Shown here: one piece after another, positions 17,363-26,281 of the stretch
How the letters are laid out: every line of letters begins with the position of its first letter
How positions within the stretch are numbered: the stretch's first letter is position 1
Source: Streptomyces sp. ISL-87
Lineage (GTDB): Bacteria > Actinomycetota > Actinomycetes > Streptomycetales > Streptomycetaceae
Assembly (NCBI RefSeq): GCF_018614095.1
Contig: NZ_JAGGOY010000042.1
Location: 1-64,000 of the forward strand
Length of the DNA stretch: 64,000 bases
Direction of reading: 5' to 3'
Notes under the pieces: generated by a model
Seen by the model: only the letters and a program-made list of their open reading frames with translations
Told to the model about the DNA's origin: nothing
Databases searched by the model: none
Position numbers and translations under genes: made by a program

Positions 17363-17584
17363 TTACGCGAGCCCGTCCGCCCGTACACAGGCGAGGAAGC
17401 CGTCCCAGGCCGGCCCGGTGAAGAGCACGGCCGGGCCGTCCGTCCGCTTGGAGTCGCGAACGGCGAGCAGGCCGCCGCTGAGGGCGGCCGCTTCCACGCA
17501 GTTGTTCATTCCGGTGCTGCGGCTGCTCCGCCGCCACCGCGCGCTGATCAGAAGTCCGCTGGTGGATAAGGGGGTTGCGGACAC
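17363..17584 (-). CDS. DUF397 domain protein
   Basis: A 73-residue protein of the DUF397 family, small partners of XRE regulators in Streptomyces differentiation modules. Typical features are WRRSSRS near residue 17, NCVEAA, and VRDSK followed by GPAVLFTGPAWDGFLA. It lies 12 bases downstream of the XRE gene, on the same strand, so the two are co-transcribed. Confidence 0.9.
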   Translation of the reverse strand: MSATPLSTSGLLISARWRRSSRSTGMNNCVEAAALSGGLLAVRDSKRTDGPAVLFTGPAWDGFLACVRADGLA

Positions 17585-17596
17585 GGGGGTGCCTCC

Positions 17597-18481
17597 TTAC
17601 GCGTCGTCAGCGAGTGAGCTGATGAGATCCGACGAGTCACGGGGCGGGAGGGCGTGCGCCTGGATGGTGCGGAACGCGGCGCTGTACGCCTCAAGGTCTT
17701 CCTTCCGCTCCAGATAGAGGCTACTCGTCAAATGGTCGAGTACCACCACATCCAGATCGGCGATGTTCGGAAATGAGAAAATGACAAACGGTCCAGTCAG
17801 GCCGAGATGTCCCCCCACGCTGAACGGCAGCACCTGCAAATCCACTTGAGGCAGCCGGGCCACCTCCACCAGATGCCGCAGCTGCTCCGCCATCACCCGG
17901 GGCCCGCCGATCTGGCGGCGCAGCACCGCCTCGTCCAGCACCGCACTCAGCTTCAGCGGCGGATCCGCCCGCAGTACGGACTGACGTGCCAGCCGTACGT
18001 CGACCAGCGCGTCCACCTTCGGCTCCGGGAGCCCGCCCAGCGCGGCCCGGGTCACGGCCCGCGCGTACCCGGGGGTCTGCAAGAGGCCGGGCACGACCGA
18101 GAGCTCCACGGTACGGGCCGACCGGGCCCCGGCCTCCAGGCTGATGAAATCCCGGTACTCCTGCGGCAGCAGCCCCCTGTAGTCGTGCCACCACTGGCGG
18201 CCGCGCCCGGTGTCGGAGTCGGGCGCGGGGCCGGCCGCCGAGGCCGACAGGGCCTCCAGCAGGGCCCGCTGCTGGGCGCTCACCACGTCTCCGTAGGCAT
18301 CGAGGAGCAGCCGGATGTCCTCCGGTTTCACGCCACTGCGCCCCGTCTCGATCCGGCTGACTTTCGACTGGTGCCACCCCACGATCCGGGCCACCTCACC
18401 GCTGGTGAGCCCGGACCGGTCGCGCAGGGCGCGCAGTTCCTCGCCGAGCTTGCGTCGGCGTACCGCGGGACCGTGCTGCAT
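17597..18481 (-). CDS. XRE-family regulator with DUF5753 (WhiJ/AbaA type)
   Basis: A 294-residue regulator with an N-terminal helix-turn-helix (about residues 11–65; GEVARIVGWHQSKVSRIETG) and a C-terminal DUF5753 (Scr1-type) domain from about 95. Paralogues occur in many copies per Streptomyces genome, usually with a DUF397 gene and an anti-sigma-like ATPase gene, as here; some (WhiJ, AbaA loci) affect development and antibiotic production. A dyad-symmetric, AT-rich site lies upstream at 18568–18583 and may be its operator. Confidence 0.92.
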   Translation of the reverse strand: MQHGPAVRRRKLGEELRALRDRSGLTSGEVARIVGWHQSKVSRIETGRSGVKPEDIRLLLDAYGDVVSAQQRALLEALSASAAGPAPDSDTGRGRQWWHDYRGLLPQEYRDFISLEAGARSARTVELSVVPGLLQTPGYARAVTRAALGGLPEPKVDALVDVRLARQSVLRADPPLKLSAVLDEAVLRRQIGGPRVMAEQLRHLVEVARLPQVDLQVLPFSVGGHLGLTGPFVIFSFPNIADLDVVVLDHLTSSLYLERKEDLEAYSAAFRTIQAHALPPRDSSDLISSLADDA

Positions 18482-18567
18482 ACCCGCTCTCCTTCCACCG
18501 GCACAGCTCGCACCAGTCTGCCGTCCAAATACGCTCTTCCGTAGCAGAGTTCACCGCATTGAGCGAC

Positions 18568-18583
18568 AGATATATGCATATCT
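18568..18583. promoter_or_regulatory. Dyad AGATAT-N4-ATATCT, candidate XRE operator
   Basis: A perfect 6-bp inverted repeat with a 4-base centre, in an AT-rich island that contrasts with its surroundings. It sits between the divergent XRE regulator (start 18481) and the anti-sigma-like ATPase gene (start 18679), so one site could control both. Confidence 0.5.
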
Positions 18584-18678
18584 TGGGAGAACGGCAGAAA
18601 CGGCGGCACGATGGGTGGCACTCTGGCGCTCAGTACAGATCCGGGGCGGCTGCGCTCCGGTGGGAAAGGGACGTCGCC

Positions 18679-19128
18679 ATGGCAGATCAGCAGGAAGTAT
18701 CCGTCACTCTGCCGAGCGATCCCGCTTCGGTCGCTGCCGCCCGCCGCCTCGTCGCGGAGGTGCTGAGCGAATGGGGACTGCCCGAGGACGCCGAGACCGC
18801 CGACACCGTCCGGCTGATCGTCTCGGAGCTCGCGACCAACTCCGTCCAGCACACCTTCGGCCAGTCGCCCACCTTCACCGTCGATGTCCGGCTGGAGCGC
18901 GGGGAGTGGCTCCGCGTCGGAGTGACGGACAGTCACCCGCGCTGGCCCAGGCGCCTTCCCGCGGCCGTCCAGCAGGACAACGGCCGTGGGATGGTCATCA
19001 TCCGGTGGCTCACGGCCGAGGCGGGCGGCCGGCTCTCCGTCAGCCCCACCGAGGACGGCGGCAAAACGGTGTGGATCGCGCTGCCCTGGCCGGTCGGCGC
19101 CCCGGTGAAGAGCCCAACGGGCTGCTGA
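18679..19128 (+). CDS. ATP-binding anti-sigma-factor-like protein (HATPase_c_2)
   Basis: A 149-residue single-domain GHKL ATPase related to SpoIIAB/RsbW. The N box is LIVSELATNSVQHTFG and the glycine motif is NGRGMVIIRWLTAEAGGRLS. It forms the third member of the XRE–DUF397–ATPase module. I chose ATG at 18679, preceded by GGGAAAGGG; the longer open frame upstream covers the regulatory region. Whether it binds a sigma factor or acts on the XRE regulator is not known from sequence. Confidence 0.88.
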   Translation: MADQQEVSVTLPSDPASVAAARRLVAEVLSEWGLPEDAETADTVRLIVSELATNSVQHTFGQSPTFTVDVRLERGEWLRVGVTDSHPRWPRRLPAAVQQDNGRGMVIIRWLTAEAGGRLSVSPTEDGGKTVWIALPWPVGAPVKSPTGC

Positions 19129-19140
19129 TCCGGCTTTCGG

Positions 19141-19533
19141 TCAGAGGAGGCCGCGCTCCGCGGCGCCGCGCTCTATGCACAGCTCATTGCCCTCCGGGTC
19201 CGCGAGGACCACCCAGCCCATGACGCCGTCCTCGGCGCGCCGGTCGTCGACGATCCTCGCACCGAGCCCGATCAGCCGCAGAACGGTCTCGTCCCGGGTG
19301 CCCGAGGGCGGCTGGATGTCCAGGTGGACCCGGTTCTTCACGGACTTGGCGTCCGGCACCCGGATGAACAGCAGTCCCGGCGCCCCGGGCTGCCCCGGCT
19401 CCAGCAGGATCTCGTCGTCGCCCTCCACATCGTCCGGGTGAATCGCATAGCCCGTCACGGCCGACCAGAACTCGGCCGTCTTGTACGGGTCGAGGGCGTC
19501 GAAGGTGATGTGGCGGACGGGATTGAGAAACAT
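19141..19533 (-). CDS. VOC-superfamily (glyoxalase-like) protein
   Basis: A 130-residue protein with the paired beta-alpha-beta-beta-beta fold of vicinal-oxygen-chelate proteins: HITFDALDPYKTAEFWSAVT at the N-terminus and WVVLADPEGNELCIERG at the C-terminus, with metal-ligand-like His and Glu. It may be a dioxygenase, an isomerase, or a drug-binding protein; the substrate cannot be told. Confidence 0.87.
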   Translation of the reverse strand: MFLNPVRHITFDALDPYKTAEFWSAVTGYAIHPDDVEGDDEILLEPGQPGAPGLLFIRVPDAKSVKNRVHLDIQPPSGTRDETVLRLIGLGARIVDDRRAEDGVMGWVVLADPEGNELCIERGAAERGLL

Positions 19534-19836
19534 GCGTCTCCTTGATGGCGGGTCTGTATACGGGAACCCGGTCCGGGCGCCCGGGGGCTGAGCCGGGTAC
19601 CTTCCCGAAACGTGGGTTAACTCAGCGGAAAAGTGCGGCCCCTAGCGTGGCGGCCACGGTTCTCCGCCAATGATCACCCATGTGCAGGCAAAGCGACGGT
19701 GGTCGGGACGGAAAGCCTCTCTCTGCGTTGGGCAAGACATGCTTGGCTCGGATATGCGCAGGTCAACAAAGCGTTGACGGCCGCTAGGGTCGGCTCGGCA
19801 CGGAGTTGATCTTGTCCCGGAAGCTTGGTGATACGT
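19534..19836. other. Intergenic region upstream of the urease operon
   Basis: About 300 bases without a credible gene. A TTGACG hexamer is at 19775–19780 and TAGGGT at 19786–19791, but they are too close to act as one promoter; TAGGGT may be a −10 with a poor −35. GTTAACT at about 19616 stands out as AT-rich. No convincing NikR/Nur-type site was recognised. Confidence 0.5.
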
Positions 19837-20139
19837 GTGCAATTGACACCGCATGAGCAGGAGAGACTGCTCATCCACGTGGCCGCCGACGTGGCCGCGA
19901 AGCGAAGGGCGCGCGGGGTCCTGCTCAACCATCCTGAGGCGATCGCCCTGATCACATCGCACATCCTCGAAGGCGCCCGCGACGGGCGGACCGTGGCCGA
20001 GCTGATGGCCTCCGGCCGTACCGTGCTCAGCCGCGAGGAGGTCATGGAGGGGATCCCCGAGATGATCCACGACGTCCAGGTCGAGGCGACCTTCCCGGAC
20101 GGCACCAAACTCGTCACCGTCCACGACCCGATCGTCTGA
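19837..20139 (+). CDS. ureA: Urease subunit gamma
   Basis: A 100-residue structural subunit of urease (urea to ammonia and carbamate, in the cytoplasm). The sequence MQLTPHEQERLLIHVAADVA at the start and NHPEAIALI are family hallmarks, and GTG at 19837 gives exactly the usual length; the frame is open from a TTG at 19825. First gene of ureABCFGD. Confidence 0.95.
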   Translation: MQLTPHEQERLLIHVAADVAAKRRARGVLLNHPEAIALITSHILEGARDGRTVAELMASGRTVLSREEVMEGIPEMIHDVQVEATFPDGTKLVTVHDPIV

Positions 20140-20152
20140 AGGGCGTACCCCC

Positions 20153-20464
20153 ATGATCCCCGGCGAAATCGCCTACGGGGACGGTCCGGTGCGCCTGAAC
20201 GAGGGCCGCCCCGTCACCCGCCTCACCGTCCTCAACGCGGCCGACCGGCCCGTCCAGGTCGGCTCCCACTACCACTTCGCCGAGGCCAACCCCGGCCTGG
20301 ACTTCGACCGCGCGGCCGCCCGCGGGCTGCGCCTCAACATCGCCGCCGGCACCGCCGTCCGCTTCGAGCCGGGCATCCCGGTCGCGGTGGAACTCGTACC
20401 CCTCGGAGGGCTGCGCGCCGTACCGGGGCTGCGCGGGGAGACCGGAGGGCCGCTCGATGACTGA
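20153..20464 (+). CDS. ureB: Urease subunit beta
   Basis: A 103-residue structural subunit. Recognisable are MIPGEIAYGDGPVRLNEGR, VQVGSHYHFAEANPGLDFDR and GTAVRFEPG. It follows ureA after 13 bases and overlaps ureC by eight. Confidence 0.95.
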   Translation: MIPGEIAYGDGPVRLNEGRPVTRLTVLNAADRPVQVGSHYHFAEANPGLDFDRAAARGLRLNIAAGTAVRFEPGIPVAVELVPLGGLRAVPGLRGETGGPLDD

Positions 20465-22178
20465 CATCTCCCGCCAGGTGTACGCCGACCTCTTCGGGCC
20501 GACCGTCGGGGACCGGATCCGGCTCGCCGACACCGACCTGTTCGTCGAGATCGAACAGGACCTCGGCGGCGGCCCCGGCCGGGCCGGTGACGAGGCCGTC
20601 TTCGGCGGCGGCAAGGTGATCCGCGAGTCCATGGGCCAAGCCCGCACCACCCGTGCCGAGGGCGCCCCCGACACCGTGATCACCGGGGTGGTGATCCTCG
20701 ACCACTGGGGCATCGTCAAGGCCGACCTCGGCATCCGGGACGGCCGGATCTGCGGCATCGGCAAGGCCGGCAACCCCGACACCATGGACGGGGTGGACCG
20801 CGCACTCGTCATCGGCCCCGAGACCGAGATCATCGCGGGCAACGGGAAGATCGTCACCGCCGGCGCCATCGACGCCCACGTGCACTTCATCTCCCCGACC
20901 ATCATCGACGAGGCCCTCGCCTCCGGAATCACCACCCTCGTCGGCGGCGGCACCGGACCCGCCGACGGCACCAAGGCCACCACCGTCACCCCCGGACCGT
21001 GGCACGCGGCCCGGATGTTCGCGGCGCTGGAGGCCTACCCCGTGAACATCGGCCTGCTCGGCAAGGGCAACACCATGTCCCGCGAGGGCATGTACTCCCA
21101 GCTGCGCGGCGGCGCCCTCGGCTTCAAGCTCCACGAGGACTGGGGGTCCACCCCCGCCGTCATCGACGCCTGCCTGAGCGTCTGCGAGGAGACCGGTGCC
21201 CAGGCCGCCATTCACACGGACACCCTCAACGAGGCCGGATTCGTCGCCGACACCCTCGCCGCCATCGCGGGTCGGACCATCCACTCGTACCACACCGAGG
21301 GCGCCGGCGGGGGGCACGCCCCGGACATCATCACCGTGGTCTCCGAGCCGAACATCCTGCCCAGCTCCACCAACCCGACGCGGCCGCACACCGTCAACAC
21401 GGTCGAGGAACACCTCGACATGCTGATGGTCTGCCACCACCTCAACCCGGCCGTCCCCGAGGACCTCGCCTTCGCCGAGTCGCGGATCCGGCCCTCGACG
21501 ATCGCCGCCGAGGACATCCTGCACGACCTCGGCGCCATCTCCATCATCTCCTCCGACTCCCAGGCCATGGGCCGGGTCGGTGAGGTCGTGCTGCGCACCT
21601 GGCAGACCGCCCATGTGATGAAGAAGCGGCGCGGATTCCTGCCCGGTGACGGGCCCGCCGACAACCACCGGGCCCGGCGCTACGTCGCCAAGTACACGAT
21701 CAACCCCGCCGTGGCCCAGGGCCTCGCGCGCGAGATCGGCTCGGTCGAGACCGGAAAGCTCGCCGACCTGGCGCTGTGGAACCCCGCCTTCTTCGGGGTC
21801 AAACCCGAGCTGGTCATCAAGGGCGGCCAGATCGCCTACGCGCAGATGGGCGACGCCAACGCCTCCATCCCCACCCCGCAGCCGGTCCTGCCCCGCCCGA
21901 TGTTCGGCAGCCACGGCCGCGCGCCCGGCCTGAACTCGGTCAACTTCACCGCGCAGGCCGCGCTCGACGACGGGCTGCCCGAACGGCTGGGACTGGCGAA
22001 GGAGTTCGTCGCCATCGAGAGCACCCGCAAGGTGACCAAGGCGGACATGCGCAACAACGACGCCATGCCCAGGGTCGAGGTGGACGCCGACACCTTCACC
22101 GTCACCATCGACGGGGAGGCCGTGGAGCCGGCGCCCGCGGTGGAACTGCCCATGGCACAGAGATACTTCCTCTTCTGA
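20457..22178 (+). CDS. ureC: Urease subunit alpha (catalytic)
   Basis: A 573-residue nickel amidohydrolase. Active-site residues are all visible: the His pair in DAHVHFISP, the carbamylated Lys in GFKLHEDWG with its His, the His ligands in AIHTDTLNE and GAGGGHAPDI, the flap His in MVCHHLNPAVPEDLAFAESR and the Asp ligand in ISSDSQAMGRVGE. Length is normal. Its start overlaps ureB and its stop overlaps ureF. Confidence 0.98.
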   Translation: MTDISRQVYADLFGPTVGDRIRLADTDLFVEIEQDLGGGPGRAGDEAVFGGGKVIRESMGQARTTRAEGAPDTVITGVVILDHWGIVKADLGIRDGRICGIGKAGNPDTMDGVDRALVIGPETEIIAGNGKIVTAGAIDAHVHFISPTIIDEALASGITTLVGGGTGPADGTKATTVTPGPWHAARMFAALEAYPVNIGLLGKGNTMSREGMYSQLRGGALGFKLHEDWGSTPAVIDACLSVCEETGAQAAIHTDTLNEAGFVADTLAAIAGRTIHSYHTEGAGGGHAPDIITVVSEPNILPSSTNPTRPHTVNTVEEHLDMLMVCHHLNPAVPEDLAFAESRIRPSTIAAEDILHDLGAISIISSDSQAMGRVGEVVLRTWQTAHVMKKRRGFLPGDGPADNHRARRYVAKYTINPAVAQGLAREIGSVETGKLADLALWNPAFFGVKPELVIKGGQIAYAQMGDANASIPTPQPVLPRPMFGSHGRAPGLNSVNFTAQAALDDGLPERLGLAKEFVAIESTRKVTKADMRNNDAMPRVEVDADTFTVTIDGEAVEPAPAVELPMAQRYFLF

Positions 22179-22852
22179 TGAGTCTCGCCGCGCTGCTCGT
22201 CCTCGCCGACGGCCGCTTCCCCGCCGGAGGGCACGCCCACTCCGGCGGGGCCGAGGCCGCCTGCAAGGCGGGCCGGATCCACGACGCCGCCACCCTCGCG
22301 GAGTTCTGCCGTGGCAGGCTCCACACGGCGGGGCTCACCGCTGCCGGGCTCGCCGCGGCCGCCGCCCTCGGGCTCGACCCGGCGGAGCTCGACGCCGCGG
22401 CGGACGCCCGCACCCCCTCGCCCGCCCTGCGCACCGCCGGGCGGCGGCTGGGCCGGCAGCTGCTGCGGGCCGCCCGGGCCACCTGGCCCGCCGCCGAACT
22501 CGACGCGCTGGCCGCCGCCTTCCCGCGCGGGGCACACCAGCCCGTGGTGCTCGGCCTGACCGCCCGGGCGGCCGGGCTCGGGCCGCGTGACGCCGCGCAC
22601 GTGGCCGCGTACGAGAGCGTGGGCGGGCCGGCGACCGCGACCGTACGGCTGCTGGGCCTCGACCCGTTCGAGGCGAGCGGGGTACTGGCCCGCCTGGCCC
22701 CCGAACTCGACGCCGTCGCCGCCCAGGCGGAGGCGGCCGCCCTGCGCGCCCGCTCGGAAGGCCCGGACGCCCTGCCCGCGGCCTCCTCGCCCCTGCTGGA
22801 GATCGCGGCCGAGGTCCATGCCGACTGGCCGGTACGCCTCTTCGCCTCCTGA
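22178..22852 (+). CDS. ureF: Urease accessory protein UreF
   Basis: A 224-residue all-helical accessory protein that, with UreD and UreG, delivers nickel and CO2 to the urease active site. LLVLADGRFPAGGHAHSGGAE is replaced here by the shorter ADGRFPAGGHAHSGG pattern typical of actinobacteria. Very Ala-rich. The ATG overlaps the ureC stop by one base; a longer open frame inside ureC is a shadow. Confidence 0.92.
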   Translation: MSLAALLVLADGRFPAGGHAHSGGAEAACKAGRIHDAATLAEFCRGRLHTAGLTAAGLAAAAALGLDPAELDAAADARTPSPALRTAGRRLGRQLLRAARATWPAAELDALAAAFPRGAHQPVVLGLTARAAGLGPRDAAHVAAYESVGGPATATVRLLGLDPFEASGVLARLAPELDAVAAQAEAAALRARSEGPDALPAASSPLLEIAAEVHADWPVRLFAS

Positions 22853-22895
22853 GCGCCCCGACCGGCCCGAACCCCCACCACCTCAAGGAGAACCC

Positions 22896-23582
22896 GTGCA
22901 CCTCGACCACGGTGTGACCTACCCCCACCGCCACACCCACAGCGCCGCCCCGCTGCGGCCGGACGGTTCGCGCCGTGCCCTGCGCATCGGACTCGGCGGC
23001 CCCGTCGGATCCGGGAAGACCGCGACCGTCGCCGCCCTCTGCCACGCGCTGCGCACCGAACTGTCCATGGCCGTCGTCACCAACGACATCTACACCCGTG
23101 AAGACGCCGAGTTCCTGCTCCGCGAGGCCGTCCTGCCGCCCGAACGGATCACCGCCGTCGAGACCGGGGCCTGCCCGCACACCGCCATCCGCGACGACAT
23201 CTCCGCCAATCTGGAGGCGGTCGAGGAACTGGAGGAGAACGTCGGCCCGCTCGACCTGATCCTCGTCGAGTCCGGCGGTGACAACCTCACCGCCACCTTC
23301 TCCCGCGGGCTGGTGGACGCCCAGATCTTCGTCATCGACGTGGCCGGCGGGGACGACATCCCGCGCAAGGGCGGCCCCGGCGTCACCACCGCCGACCTGC
23401 TCATCGTCAACAAGACCGACCTCGCCCCCCACGTCGGCTCCGACCTGGACCGGATGGCCCGCGACGCCGCCGAGCAGCGCGGTGAACTGCCCGTCGCCTT
23501 CCAGTCGCTGCGCGGCCCCGACGGCATCGCCCCGGTGGCCGACTGGGTGCGCGAGCGGATCGCCGCCTGGGTCCGCCGGTGA
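22896..23582 (+). CDS. ureG: Urease accessory GTPase UreG with His-rich N-terminus
   Basis: A 228-residue SIMIBI GTPase that powers nickel insertion. It shows P-loop GGPVGSGKTATV, the CPH metal motif in ETGACPHTAIRDD, ESGGDNLTATFS and NKTDLAPHVG. Before the P-loop lies a His-rich segment (LDHGVTYPHRHTHS). The operon has no ureE, so this segment may bind nickel in its place. Start is GTG at 22896 with CAAGGAG upstream. Confidence 0.95.
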   Translation: MHLDHGVTYPHRHTHSAAPLRPDGSRRALRIGLGGPVGSGKTATVAALCHALRTELSMAVVTNDIYTREDAEFLLREAVLPPERITAVETGACPHTAIRDDISANLEAVEELEENVGPLDLILVESGGDNLTATFSRGLVDAQIFVIDVAGGDDIPRKGGPGVTTADLLIVNKTDLAPHVGSDLDRMARDAAEQRGELPVAFQSLRGPDGIAPVADWVRERIAAWVRR

Positions 23583-24370
23583 CCGCGCCGGTAATCAGCA
23601 CGCCGGCCCTCGCCACCGCGGGCCTGCGGGCCACCGCCCGGATCGGCGCCGTCGCCGACGGGCGGGGCGGCACCGCCCTGCCCCTGCTAGCCGGGGAGGG
23701 GCCGCTCGCGCTGCGCCGCACCCGGGGCGCGGTCGGCGAGGCCGGGGTCATGCTGGTCGGCGCGATGAGCGCCCCGCTGGGCGGTGACCACCTCACCGTC
23801 GAGGCCACCACCGGCCCGGGGGCGCGGCTGTCCCTCGCCTCGGCGGCGGCCACCCTGGCGCTGCCCGGCCGGGGCGGTGAGCCCGCGCGGTACGACGTAC
23901 GGCTGACCCTGGCGGAGGACTCGGCCGTGCGGTGGCTGCCGGAGCCGCTGGTCTCCGTACGCGGCAGCGACCTGCGCGTCCGCACCCGCGCCGAACTCGC
24001 CCCCACCGCCCGGCTGCTGCTGCGCGAGGAGCAGGTGCTGGGACGCACCGGCGAGGCCGGGGGGCTGCTGAGCAGCCGGCTCACCGTCGCCCGCGACGGC
24101 CGCCCGCTGCTGGACCAGGAGCTGGCCTGCGGCCCCGGCGCGCCCGCCGGCTGGGACGGCCCGGCGGGGCTGGCGGGCCACCGCGCACTCGGTCAACTCC
24201 TCGTCGTGGACCCGGCCTTCGCGCAGTCACCGCCGACCGCCGCAGTGCTGGGGGAGTTCGCGGCGGTCACCCCGCTGGCCGGTCCTGCCGTCCTCGTCAC
24301 CGCACTGGCCCAGGACGCCCTCCGGTTGCGCGAGCTGCTCGACGCGGCCTGTCGTACATACGGCTGGTGA
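23579..24370 (+). CDS. ureD: Urease accessory protein UreD
   Basis: A 263-residue accessory protein (UreD/UreH family) that forms the pre-activation complex on urease with UreF and UreG. Family features include LPLLAGEGPLALRRT near the N-terminus and GEAGGLLSSRLTVARDG in the centre. The GTG start overlaps the ureG TGA by four bases. Last gene of the operon. Confidence 0.9.
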   Translation: MTAPVISTPALATAGLRATARIGAVADGRGGTALPLLAGEGPLALRRTRGAVGEAGVMLVGAMSAPLGGDHLTVEATTGPGARLSLASAAATLALPGRGGEPARYDVRLTLAEDSAVRWLPEPLVSVRGSDLRVRTRAELAPTARLLLREEQVLGRTGEAGGLLSSRLTVARDGRPLLDQELACGPGAPAGWDGPAGLAGHRALGQLLVVDPAFAQSPPTAAVLGEFAAVTPLAGPAVLVTALAQDALRLRELLDAACRTYGW

Positions 24371-24398
24371 GAGCCCCGGGACCGGGGACGAACCAGAC

Positions 24399-24411
24399 AC
24401 CGCTCAGCGGT
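24399..24411. promoter_or_regulatory. Palindrome ACCGCT-C-AGCGGT
   Basis: Perfect 6-bp arms around one base, 160 bases before the tripeptidyl aminopeptidase gene and 29 bases after ureD. It may be an operator or part of a terminator hairpin. Confidence 0.35.
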
Positions 24412-24571
24412 ACACACGTTTCCGGTTATCGGGTTGGCAAAGAACGCGCCCAGGCCCTGTCGCACGGCATCGGTCAGGAGCGAGGATCCCCCTGCACGTC
24501 GACGACCGAAACCGACGGCACTCGACCAACGCAGCCGCCCACGGCGGCACATGAGCAGGGGGAACAACCAC

Positions 24572-26236
24572 GTGATACGCAACGCGGCGCTGGGCAGCGC
24601 CGCCACTTTGATCACCGGCGCGCTGGCGGCCGGCCTGCTGCTGGCCCCGTCCGCCTCGGCGGCCTCGGCCGGCCGCGACAACGGGAACGCGGAGGCGGTC
24701 GGCGCTCAGATCGCCGCCGCCCGCGCCGCCCGCGCGGGGATCGACTGGAAGGACTGCCCCGAGGACTGGGGCTTCGCGAAGCCCATCCAGTGCGGCTGGG
24801 TGAAGGTCCCGCTGGACTACCGCAAGCCGTTCGGCAAGACCATCGAGCTCGCGGTCGACCGGGCCGTCAGCACCGGTACCAAGGAGGAGCGCCAGGGCGC
24901 GCTCGTCTACAACCCGGGCGGCCCCGGCGGTTCCGGCATGCGCTTCCCGCGCCGGATCACCACCAAGAGCCCGCTGTGGGTCAACACCTCCAAGGCGTAC
25001 GACTTCGTGGGCTTCGACCCCCGCGGCGTCGGCCACTCGGCTCCCATCTCCTGCATCGACCCGCAGGAGTTCGTGAAGGCCCCCAAGGCCGACCCGGTCC
25101 CGTCCAACGAGGCCGACAAGCTCGCCCAGCGCAAGCTCGCCGCGGAGTACGCGGACGGCTGCAAGGAGCGCAGCGGCGAGATGCTGCCGCACATGACGAC
25201 GCCGAACACCGCGCGTGACCTCGACGTCATCCGCGCCGCCCTCGGCGAGAAGAAGCTGAACTACCTCGGCGTCTCGTACGGCACCTACCTCGGCGGGGTC
25301 TACGCGACCCTGTTCCCGACGCACGTGCGCCGCATGATCGTCGACAGCGTGGTCAACCCGGACCAGGACAACATCTGGTACGAGGCCAACCTCGGCCAGG
25401 ACGTCGCCTTCCAGATGCGCTGGAACGACTGGCAGGACTGGGTCGCCAAGAACGACGCGTCCTTCCACATCGGCGACACCCGCGCCAAGGTCGAGGCCAA
25501 GTACCAGGAGCTGCGCGCCAAGGCCAAGGCGAACCCGATCGGCGGGGTCGTCGGCCCGGCCGAGCTCATCGGCTTCTTCCAGGGCGCCCCGTACTACGAC
25601 TCCTCCTGGGTGCCCGTCGCCCAGACCTGGAGCAAGTACCTCGCCGGTGACGAGCAGGCCCTGGTCGACGCCATCGCCCCGGACATGACCGACATCCAGG
25701 GCAACGTCGCCTCGGAGAACGGCAACGCGGTCTACACCGCGGTCGAGTGCGCCGACGCCAAGTGGCCCACCAGCTGGACCAAGTGGGACCGGGACAACAC
25801 CAAGCTGCACGAGAAGTACCCGTTCCTGACCTGGTCCAACGCGTGGATGAACCTGCCCTGCGCGACCTGGAAGTCCAAGCAGAGCACCCCGATCGAGGTC
25901 GGTGCCAAGCGCGGTCTGCCGCCGGTGCTGATCGTCCAGTCCGAGCGGGACGCGGCCACGCCGTACGACGGTGCGGTCTCCCTGCACCGCCGCCTCGCCG
26001 GCTCGCGTCTGATCACCGAGCAGAACGCCGGCTCGCACGGTGTCACCAGCCTGCTGAACCCCTGCATCAACACCCGGGTGGACACCTACCTGCTGACCGG
26101 CAAGGTCGACGCCAAGGACGTGACGTGCGCCCCGCACGCCACCCCGGTGGCGCCGGCCCCGGCCGCCGCGAAGTCGCTCGCCCGTGCCGCGGGCGCCGAC
26201 GTCGCGGCGCGTGAGGAACTCCCGGCCGTTCGCTAA
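24572..26236 (+). CDS. Secreted tripeptidyl aminopeptidase-like alpha/beta hydrolase
   Basis: About 554 residues, exported: a hydrophobic signal segment (AALGSAATLITGALAAGLLL, then ASA cleavage region) precedes the mature protein. The alpha/beta-hydrolase triad is visible: nucleophile Ser in LGVSYGTYLGG, Asp in QSERDAATPYDGA and His in NAGSHGV; the oxyanion loop is NPGGPGGSGM. It resembles Streptomyces Tap/SlpD-type peptidases that trim tripeptides from secreted proteins. GTG at 24572 is preferred because CAGGGGG lies just upstream; ATG at 24551 is the alternative. Confidence 0.92.
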   Translation: MIRNAALGSAATLITGALAAGLLLAPSASAASAGRDNGNAEAVGAQIAAARAARAGIDWKDCPEDWGFAKPIQCGWVKVPLDYRKPFGKTIELAVDRAVSTGTKEERQGALVYNPGGPGGSGMRFPRRITTKSPLWVNTSKAYDFVGFDPRGVGHSAPISCIDPQEFVKAPKADPVPSNEADKLAQRKLAAEYADGCKERSGEMLPHMTTPNTARDLDVIRAALGEKKLNYLGVSYGTYLGGVYATLFPTHVRRMIVDSVVNPDQDNIWYEANLGQDVAFQMRWNDWQDWVAKNDASFHIGDTRAKVEAKYQELRAKAKANPIGGVVGPAELIGFFQGAPYYDSSWVPVAQTWSKYLAGDEQALVDAIAPDMTDIQGNVASENGNAVYTAVECADAKWPTSWTKWDRDNTKLHEKYPFLTWSNAWMNLPCATWKSKQSTPIEVGAKRGLPPVLIVQSERDAATPYDGAVSLHRRLAGSRLITEQNAGSHGVTSLLNPCINTRVDTYLLTGKVDAKDVTCAPHATPVAPAPAAAKSLARAAGADVAAREELPAVR

Positions 26237-26281
26237 GGCCGGGCGGTACCCCGCGGGAGACCGCACAGCACGGGAGAGGGC

